Below are positions 7,905-11,178 of a stretch of 11,178 nucleotides of DNA, in pieces (positions within the stretch are counted from its first letter, which is position 1; each line of letters begins with the position of its first letter). The translations under genes were made by a program, and so were the position numbers. This DNA is from Euperipatoides rowelli. Taxonomy: Eukaryota > Onychophora > Udeonychophora > Euonychophora > Peripatopsidae. The stretch lies in NCBI GenBank assembly GCA_003024985.2, contig PXIH01S0006565.1. One strand, 5' to 3'. Below the pieces are notes generated by a model, which was not told where the DNA came from, ran no database searches, and was given only the letters and a program-made list of their open reading frames with translations.

Positions 7905-8041
7905 TTAAAAAAAATACAAGGGGGATTAAAAAAATCAAAACCGGGACAAATGTTTAATTTTCACACTTGTCTCGGGACACTGGGACAAACAGTCAGAAAC
8001 CGGTACTGTCCCAGTCAAACCGGGACGTTTGGTAGCCTTAA
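7905..8041. mobile_element. CGGGAC-rich transposon terminus
   Basis: A GC-rich block carries repeated GGGAC words in both orientations (near 7942, 7974, 7982, 8009 and 8022) and an exact 8-base inverted repeat: CTGGGACA at 7980-7987 with TGTCCCAG at 8007-8014. It ends AAACCGGGACGTTTGGTAGCC followed by TTAA. On the other strand this reads GGCTACCAAACGTCCCGG, similar to the GGTGACCAGACGTCCCGG termini of a common animal DNA transposon or MITE group known to me by sight. The TAA or TTAA at its edge could be a target duplication of the PIF/Harbinger or piggyBac type. The superfamily is undecided. Confidence 0.5.
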
Positions 8042-8494
8042 TTATTTGTCATGGCTTCGATATAATTGTTGATCAAAGTCATGCAACGTGGCTTAATTAG
8101 TCATGTTTATGTAAACTCTGCGTAAACGGATCATGTGCCCTTGAGTGCATGAATAAAGTCAAATATATGCAACAGAGTAATTTTAATGTGCGTACATACA
8201 GTATTTCTGTATTTATTTGTAATACTGAATAGTTTGCTTGTCAGTCTCTGGGAGTCGGTGTGAACTACCCGAGAGTAATGGCCGGCTTTTGATAAATGTT
8301 GACCGGCAGCAGAGATAACAAAGCCATTCATTTTTTATTGCAAGCTAAATTATTATTCTGTATGCCTGCACTAGTTGTTTTTATTTATTCTGACCAGTGA
8401 ATAAATTATTCATTGCTAAGTTTTAGCCTTATTGTCTTTATTATCATGTAGCGTATGGATTAGCAATAATTCATACGTTATAATATGCTGTATA
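8042..8494. other. Mixed-composition non-coding stretch
   Basis: From about 8080 to 8330 the DNA is noticeably less AT-rich and has several CpGs, for example near 8086, 8123, 8190, 8255 and 8282. A 66-codon open frame on the minus strand (8131-8331) begins MNGFVISAAGQHLSKAGHYS, but I recognise no family and no promoter or splice context. The composition suggests a younger insertion or a short regulatory or exonic island rather than ordinary background. From 8340 to 8494 it is plain AT-rich sequence. Confidence 0.35.
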
Positions 8495-8781
8495 TACCAT
8501 AAACTCACGGTCAAAAGCGTGCACTTATAACCATTCATTTTTCAAAATTTGATTGCCTCTTTTAATCGAGAATGTGCCTATATCCCTTGATTTTTCTAAA
8601 TTTTGTTTGCGTTTTATTCCAGAGGTAAAACTTTTCAAAAATTCTATCGAGTTTTGCCCCAGGTGAAGTTCAAAATTGCATGTTTTTGACATTTTGTCAA
8701 ATGTTTCTGTCATTGCCATGGCTGGGCTTTTTTTAAAAAAAAAATTTCCTGACATTTTGAGAGCGACCTTGGCCAATATGG
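8495..8781 (+). repeat. Interspersed repeat, copy 1 (TACCRTAAACTCACGG family)
   Basis: This is about 287 bases and aligns along its whole length with 10006-10294. Shared blocks, in order, are TACC(A/G)TAAACTCACGG with GTCAAAAG, CATTCATTTTTCAAAAT, AAATTGCA followed by GTTTTT(G/C)ACATTTT and TCAAATG, and TTTCCTGACATTT followed by GGCCA. This copy is more diverged and has lost most of the C-rich words seen in copy 2. Several degenerate units of the form GTGC-TAT-rich-CAAAAT-GC-TTTT recur inside. The ends resemble neither a tRNA-derived SINE nor an LTR. A non-autonomous DNA element or MITE is possible. The minus-strand open frame within it (8525-8776) is incidental. Confidence 0.65.
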
Positions 8782-10005
8782 TTAGCCATCCTAAATTACA
8801 CCTTAATAATAATATTTTTTACTAATCCCTTTATTTACACAGGTAATTAATTCAATCATAGTTATATTAAAAATGAATTTATCTTGTGTACTAAAATAAT
8901 AAAAATTATACAGAACTTAGAATGTCTTATTTTATTGTTTCATATTGTAATCATACATTATATAGCCTACAATATCTGTTCTATTTCCATGCCTGCATTA
9001 GATCATTTATTCATTCGTAATCTGAATAAGTTTGAAAAAGTCTTCATAATTGAAAATAAGGAGGTACCTATGCAAATAATAATAATAATTAGGTAATTAT
9101 AATTTAATGTTAAAAACATTTGACCAAAAAAAAATATAAAACTTTAAACAGAAAAATAAAAAGGACAATACAGTATGTACAAGCATTTTCTAAGAGCTGA
9201 TAATGTGATCTAAGCCATTGGAGTTTAAGTGGAAATGCCATGTCATACATTTATTTATTATAATTTTTATTTAGAAACATTAGACCAATTTTTGCAAAAT
9301 TGTCACATAGATGGTACAGTAATTATTAAAATTTAAAGGGTTGAAAATATATACGGTACAGTAAATTAGTTAATAGGCAATTTGGTTTTTTTTTTATGAA
9401 AATTTTTATTTTGTTGCCACTTTTACTAGTATTCTTGCTTGAGTGTCTGGAGAGAATAAAGTTCATAAGCCTTCCAAAACAACCAATCATGTTTGACTTT
9501 ATGGCACATTACTAAATTCCACACGTGATAATGATTTTTTTTTAAAATCTGGCTGCTAACAAAATCAGAACAAATTATGTAATTAAATAAAAAATATTAA
9601 GCAATCATTAATTTGAGGCATTTAAAAACTAGGTACCGGTATTTTTATTTTTGTAAATCTTAGCGATAATGCCTTTTTAAACTTATTTGACACTTCCAAT
9701 TTAAGATTATAGATTACATTAAGTGAAATGAAAAATTTTAAATTTAAAAGTATATTTTTAAAGTTTATGCATTGCATTCTACATTTGGCAAATGGGTAAT
9801 AATTTAGAAATTAATATATCGCTAAATATTGTATAATTTTATTTTATTTATGTTTTACAAAGATTTTGGTGAGAAGTAATATAGCCTAACTATAATTTTA
9901 TTAAAGTAAAATGGCTTCTGTTTATTTGTCAGCTTTTTATTTTATTTAGGTTTTAATTTTTCATATTTTTGCTTAAGTTTATGAAAAATATATATAAATT
10001 ATAAT
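8782..10005. other. AT-rich non-coding stretch between the repeat copies
   Basis: No gene is visible. The open frame 8884-9096 is Ile-rich and ends in an (AAT)n run near 9075, so it is a translation of AT-rich DNA. Isolated TACAGTA and GTACCGGTA words occur near 9171, 9314, 9357 and 9631. Nothing else stands out. Confidence 0.45.
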
Positions 10006-10294
10006 TACCGTAAACTCACGGTCAAAAGTGCACGCTTATTTTCATTCATTTTTCAAAATCTTCCCTGCACTTTTCCCCGCGAAGCACTTATATTCATTCA
10101 TTATCAAAATATTGCCTTGCGCTTTGCCATGGGGGATTTCGAAATTGCAGGTTTTTCACATTTTATCAAATGCACCTTGCACCAAAAAAGCTGCAAAAAA
10201 ACCTTGTGCCTTGAATCGTGAGGGCTGCCTGAAAACTTGTACTTGTTTTTTTTATTTTTTCCTGACATTTGGGTAGTGACATTGGGCCATTTTC
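10006..10294 (+). repeat. Interspersed repeat, copy 2 (TACCGTAAACTCACGG family)
   Basis: This is the better preserved copy, about 289 bases, on the same strand as the copy at 8495-8781. It begins TACCGTAAACTCACGG and contains internal degenerate tandem units. One unit runs from 10030 (GCACGCTTATTTTCATTCAT) and the next from 10084 (GCACTTATATTCATTCATT), each followed by TCAAAAT and a GC(A/G)CTTT word, with a period near 54. A weaker third unit starts near 10147. The end is TTTTTTCCTGACATTTGGG followed by GGGCCATTTTC. The 82-codon open frame at 10028-10276 is an incidental reading of the repeat. No clear terminal inverted repeat was found. Confidence 0.7.
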
Positions 10295-10675
10295 TTTGGA
10301 TTATGTATAGGGTGAGGGAAGGGGGTAAGAGTGAGAGAGAAAATTTGATATTTTAAGGAAAACGGCCATATAAGCAGTCATCAAGTATTCCAATGGAAGA
10401 TAATGCAAGGCTACATTACTAAGTTTAGTCTTATTTATTTATTTACAGTTGAGGTGAGTTGGAATTAGGGTAGATATGGTAATAGGGAATTGGAAAAGAG
10501 ACTCGGGTTATTTGGATAAAAGATGACAATTAAAAAAGAAATAGCGATGTAAACAAACATCGCAATAGAAGTCGGCTCATTTTTTTTCTTAGATTGGCAT
10601 TATAATTATCTGCGCAAGTGTCCAACTGTTTAGAGACTTTCGTAATAATTATGTAACGACACAGGGCATACTTTT
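10295..10675. other. Non-coding stretch with a purine-rich tract
   Basis: A G-rich purine tract at about 10308-10345 (GGGTGAGGGAAGGGGG then GAGAGAGA) follows the second repeat copy. An exact 7-base hairpin, GCGATGT at 10544-10550 with ACATCGC at 10557-10563, lies near its end. No gene was identified. From about 10540 the composition is less AT-rich and may be upstream regulatory DNA for whatever lies beyond. Confidence 0.35.
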
Positions 10676-10789
10676 GATTGGCTAATATTTTGATGATACT
10701 TTATATGCTCGATGGCTGCTAAATATGACGTTAAAAATTATGATTCTGTATTGAAAAAAATTGAAAGTGGCCACTATTACTATTATTAG
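10676..10789 (+). other. Promoter-like patch with a 25-codon ORF
   Basis: GATTGGCTAA at 10676-10685 is an inverted CCAAT box. It is followed by TTTATAT near 10700 and then ATG at 10712. The ORF reads MAAKYDVKNYDSVLKKIESG and five more residues (HYYYY) to TAG at 10787-10789. Its first 20 residues are charged and balanced like a real protein start, unlike the Phe/Ile-rich junk frames elsewhere. It could be a small first exon with a donor such as GTGGCC near 10768. I recognise no family and the Kozak context is ordinary, so this is tentative. Confidence 0.25.
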
Positions 10790-11178
10790 TTTCGAATCTG
10801 TTTTTATTTTGATTCAAATAAGAATTTTATAATACGGTATATTTAATTATGTAAATAATTTTTTTAAATGTTCTGATGTGTGGTTTATTGGTTAAATTAT
10901 TTTATTTTATTTTTTTTACACATTATGTATTTATTTTTACACATTATGTATTTATTTATAAACCACATATTACCAACAACGAAACATTAAAAATTACTAC
11001 AATATGCAGGAATAAATAACTATGGCGAATAAATATTATGAACTAAAACTAGAAAATAAATTATATTTTTTTTTTCAAGTTGGTGGTAGTGGGCAGCTTT
11101 GTCTAAAAACTTGGACATGTTTTTTTTTTTTTTTATATAAGTTTTCTTTTTTGTACATGTGTGCTCATGTGTTGAGGC
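10790..11178. other. AT-rich tail of the window
   Basis: No coding region is visible. It contains a small tandem duplication near 10918-10958, flanked by a 9-base inverted repeat, and long T runs near 11070 and 11120. If the ORF at 10712 is a first exon, this would be intron. Confidence 0.4.
10879..10967. repeat. Small inverted-repeat-flanked tandem duplication
   Basis: ACACATTATGTATTTATTT begins at 10918 and again at 10939, giving a 21-base tandem repeat. The pair is flanked by TGTGGTTTA (10879-10887) and its exact reverse complement TAAACCACA (10959-10967). It may be a tiny palindromic element or a coincidence of slippage and AT-rich sequence. Confidence 0.5.

Noticed and set aside
8131-8331. 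66-codon open frame on the minus strand
   Set aside because: It is not long enough to be significant in this less AT-rich patch, and no family, promoter or splice signals were recognised. The patch itself is reported as a compositional island.
8525-8776. 83-codon minus-strand frame and the 82-codon plus-strand frame at 10028-10276
   Set aside because: Both lie within the two copies of one repeat family but on opposite strands and in unrelated frames, so neither is a conserved product of the repeat.
8884-9096. 70-codon open frame on the + strand
   Set aside because: It is Ile-rich, ends in an AAT microsatellite, and has no motif or exon signals.
1-11178. tRNA, rRNA, CRISPR or prokaryotic operon features
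   Set aside because: No cloverleaf with A and B boxes, no rRNA signature, no regularly spaced repeats and no compact gene arrays were seen. The spliced kinesin exons mark the DNA as animal nuclear sequence.

Overview
This is an AT-rich animal nuclear DNA window, roughly three-quarters A+T by eye. It has intron-bearing, protein-coding islands set in long non-coding DNA with many decayed transposon ends. There are no bacterial gene arrays, ribosome binding sites or operons. The only gene recognised with confidence is the 3' part of a conventional kinesin (kinesin-1) heavy chain gene, Khc/KIF5, on the + strand. Its wording, for example [13 protein letters not shown] and [12 protein letters not shown], reads closest to arthropod kinesin-1 from memory, so an arthropod or another protostome is the best guess. 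This was not checked by search.

Two conserved kinesin exons are visible, and they are in the wrong order. Exon A (3490-3623) encodes the extreme C-terminus, beginning within the Ala codon of the autoinhibitory IAK motif and ending at a TGA. Exon B (4653-4977) encodes the preceding tail: the conserved coiled coil, the basic microtubule-binding segment and the sequence up to RRGHSAQI. In kinesin-1, B precedes A. The splice phases still fit B then A (G + CT = Ala, restoring Q-I-A-K), yet A lies about 1 kb upstream of B on the same strand. Possible causes are an assembly misjoin, a tandem or partial duplication, or a real rearrangement.

Exon B also stays open past its splice donor for another 206 codons (4978-5597). 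It ends at TAA, with an AATAAA about 300 bases later. An open frame this long is very unlikely by chance in such AT-rich DNA, so it may be an alternative terminal exon. It would replace the IAK tail with a long Ser/Asn/Leu/Lys-rich C-terminus and so lose the autoinhibitory motif.

The rest is non-coding as far as can be seen. 1-3489 holds a hAT-like transposon end (803-843), a GTAACTAGTTAC-type repeat and featureless AT-rich DNA. 3624-4652 separates the two exons. 5598-11178 holds a second GTAACTAGTTAC-type repeat and several candidate transposon ends, notably a CGGGAC-rich segment at 7905-8041. It also holds two same-strand copies of one repeat of about 290 bp (8495-8781 and 10006-10294), and a small promoter-like patch with a 25-codon ORF near 10676-10789. 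Repeat family names are recollections of terminal sequences, not database results.
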